Shown: positions 21,096 to 22,097 of the stretch, piece after piece | How the letters are laid out: every line of letters starts with the position of its first letter | Numbering within the stretch: the stretch's first letter is position 1 | From: JBFWML01 sp050251635 | Lineage (GTDB): Bacteria; Campylobacterota; Campylobacteria; Campylobacterales; SZUA-545 | Assembly (NCBI GenBank): GCA_050251635.1 | Contig: JBFWML010000037.1 | Coordinates: forward strand, 1 to 22,097 | Reading direction: 5' to 3' | DNA length: 22,097 nt | Translations under genes and position numbers: made by a program | Notes under the pieces: model-generated | The model's input: only the letters and a program-made list of their open reading frames with translations | Told to the model about the DNA's origin: nothing | Database searches by the model: none

Positions 21096-21131
21096 GCCGG
21101 TAACCGGCGGCAAACAGGGGGCCAGGCCCCC
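21096..21131. repeat. Two adjacent GC palindromes after nrdA
   Basis: GCCGGT-A-ACCGGC (21096-21108) and GGGGGCC-A-GGCCCCC (21117-21131) are each perfect palindromes with a single central base. They start 11 bases after the nrdA stop and end just before the ribosome site (GAAGGA) of the next gene. As RNA they would form short stems, with no T-run behind them. They could be a transcript-end stabiliser or a weak Rho-linked stop between nrdA and lpxR. Confidence 0.45.
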
Positions 21132-21145
21132 AGCGAAGGAAATGT

Positions 21146-22093
21146 GTGAGAGCCGCAGCTATTTTGTTGCTACTGCAACTGTTTTTGTTTGCGGGCGATC
21201 GCTCCACCGTGTCGTTTTATATGGAAAACGACGTGGCATTCAAGACCGACTTTTACTACACCGGCGGCATGAAAATCTCCTACCTTTCGCAGGACTTGCG
21301 CACACGCGCAGCCGCAAGCCCGTGGCAGCGGGCCTTGTGGGATCAGCTTCCGTTTTATAGCGAAGAGGGCTACCGCAACAATATCGGTCTGGCCCTGGGC
21401 GTTCAGGTTTATACGCCGCAAGACACCCAAAGCACCGAGCTGATCGAACAGGACCGTCCCTATGCCGGCTGGACCTATTTAGCCTACAGTTTCATCAGCC
21501 GCAATACCGCAGTACAGCACACTTTGGAGACCCGTATCGGCATGGTCGGCCCCGATTCCCGGGCGCGGGAGATTCAAGATGCGATCCATGAGGCAACGGG
21601 TAACCGGTTGCAGCAGGGCTGGGAACATCAGCTCAACAACGAGCTGGGGCTTAATCTGCACTACGAACGGCGGCGGCGGCTTGTGAGCACCCGTTTGGGC
21701 GATCGGTGGCAGTTTGAGCTTTTTGGCAATATGGGCGGCGCGGTGGGCAACATCAATACCTACGCCAATGCGGGCACCGTGATGCGTATCGGCCGCCATA
21801 TGGGCGACGACTTCGGCCCCTCGTTAATCGCCTTTAGCTCGGCTTCGCCCGTACCGCTCAGCCATGATGTGACGCATTGGGGCTACGGGTTCTTTTTAGG
21901 GGTGGATGGCCGGGTGGTCGCGCATAATATTTTTTTGGACGGAAACACCTTTTCCGAGAGTCACAGCGTTCCAAAAAAACGGGTCGTCGGAGGCGTGGGC
22001 TACGGGTTTGGCTTGCACTATGACGCGTGGCGGTTTGTTTTTGCCAATGCGCTAAGCAGCCGGGAGTTTGAGGGGCAGCCAAAACCCCATTGA
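21146..22093 (+). CDS. LpxR-family lipid A 3'-O-deacylase-type outer-membrane protein
   Basis: The 315-aa product has a signal peptide ending near FLFAGD and a beta-barrel pattern typical of LpxR (DUF2219). The family's catalytic positions can be matched: N28-D29 in YMENDVAF, T39 in YYTGG, the conserved QDRPYAGW (102-109), and H161 in GWEHQLNNELGLN. LpxR removes the 3'-acyloxyacyl chain of lipid A at the outer membrane. The start is GTG 21146 with GAAGGA five bases upstream. The barrel should finish with a final strand ending in an aromatic residue, but the frame stops at EGQPKPH. The gene may be frameshifted just before the window end, or the family here may have a shorter end. Confidence 0.82.
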   Translation: MRAAAILLLLQLFLFAGDRSTVSFYMENDVAFKTDFYYTGGMKISYLSQDLRTRAAASPWQRALWDQLPFYSEEGYRNNIGLALGVQVYTPQDTQSTELIEQDRPYAGWTYLAYSFISRNTAVQHTLETRIGMVGPDSRAREIQDAIHEATGNRLQQGWEHQLNNELGLNLHYERRRRLVSTRLGDRWQFELFGNMGGAVGNINTYANAGTVMRIGRHMGDDFGPSLIAFSSASPVPLSHDVTHWGYGFFLGVDGRVVAHNIFLDGNTFSESHSVPKKRVVGGVGYGFGLHYDAWRFVFANALSSREFEGQPKPH

Positions 22094-22097
22094 GATC

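Noticed and set aside
1..22097. CRISPR arrays, tRNA, rRNA or insertion sequences
   Set aside because: I found no spaced direct repeats, no clover-leaf sequence and no transposase or terminal inverted repeats on reading both strands.

Overview
The window looks like chromosome from a Campylobacterota (former epsilonproteobacterial) bacterium with unusually high G+C. The evidence is the NrdA amino terminus (MITVVKRDGR) and its long insert between active-site cysteines, the histidine kinase H-box (MGEMIGAIAHQWKQPL), a chemoreceptor with no CheR/CheB pentapeptide, and LPP20-family lipoproteins. I cannot name the genus. The first ~4 kb is more A+T-rich and reads as an accessory patch; from ~4.0 kb onward the coding is dense, G+C-rich and mostly housekeeping or envelope-related. 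No gene-free stretch exceeds 300 bases (the longest, 2448-2700, is 253 bases).

Accessory patch, 1-4000. It starts with the 3' part of a coiled-coil protein with a possible nuclease-like fold. An XRE regulator follows, divergent from a secreted lipoprotein, with a perfect 9-bp inverted repeat between them. Next come an intact RelE-type toxin-antitoxin pair, an orphan DUF4160 protein, a VapB-type antitoxin whose PIN toxin is cut off after about 13 codons, and a HigA antitoxin whose HigB toxin has lost its amino-terminal half. Two neighbouring antitoxins have therefore both outlived their toxins.

Envelope block, 4039-9841. A hypothetical gene converges on a minus-strand operon that is transcribed from 8559 down to 4486. 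The operon encodes a CsgG/LpoB-like lipoprotein with a TPR tail, two LPP20-type lipoproteins, an exported FecR-domain protein, and a zinc-ribbon methyltransferase. Upstream on the same strand is a SagB/ThcOx-type nitroreductase. The operon probably builds or maintains an outer-membrane or flagellum-associated structure.

RNA and housekeeping block, 9878-14426. A textbook promoter and a ~130-base leader precede a TTG-started RhlE-type DEAD-box helicase. A 52-aa highly charged protein and a hairpin follow. Then comes a three-gene overlapping array: PIN toxin, ribbon-helix-helix antitoxin, YgiQ radical-SAM protein. A chorismate-mutase-family gene meets ygiQ tail to tail with overlapping stop codons.

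Signalling and metabolism, 14550-22093. A soluble histidine kinase, a chemoreceptor and a small flavin-barrel protein lie in tandem. They converge on an inositol monophosphatase. Divergent from that is nrdA (class I ribonucleotide reductase large subunit), followed by an LpxR-type lipid A deacylase whose last beta-strand appears to be missing. Across the window the palindrome CGATCG is far more frequent than chance would give.
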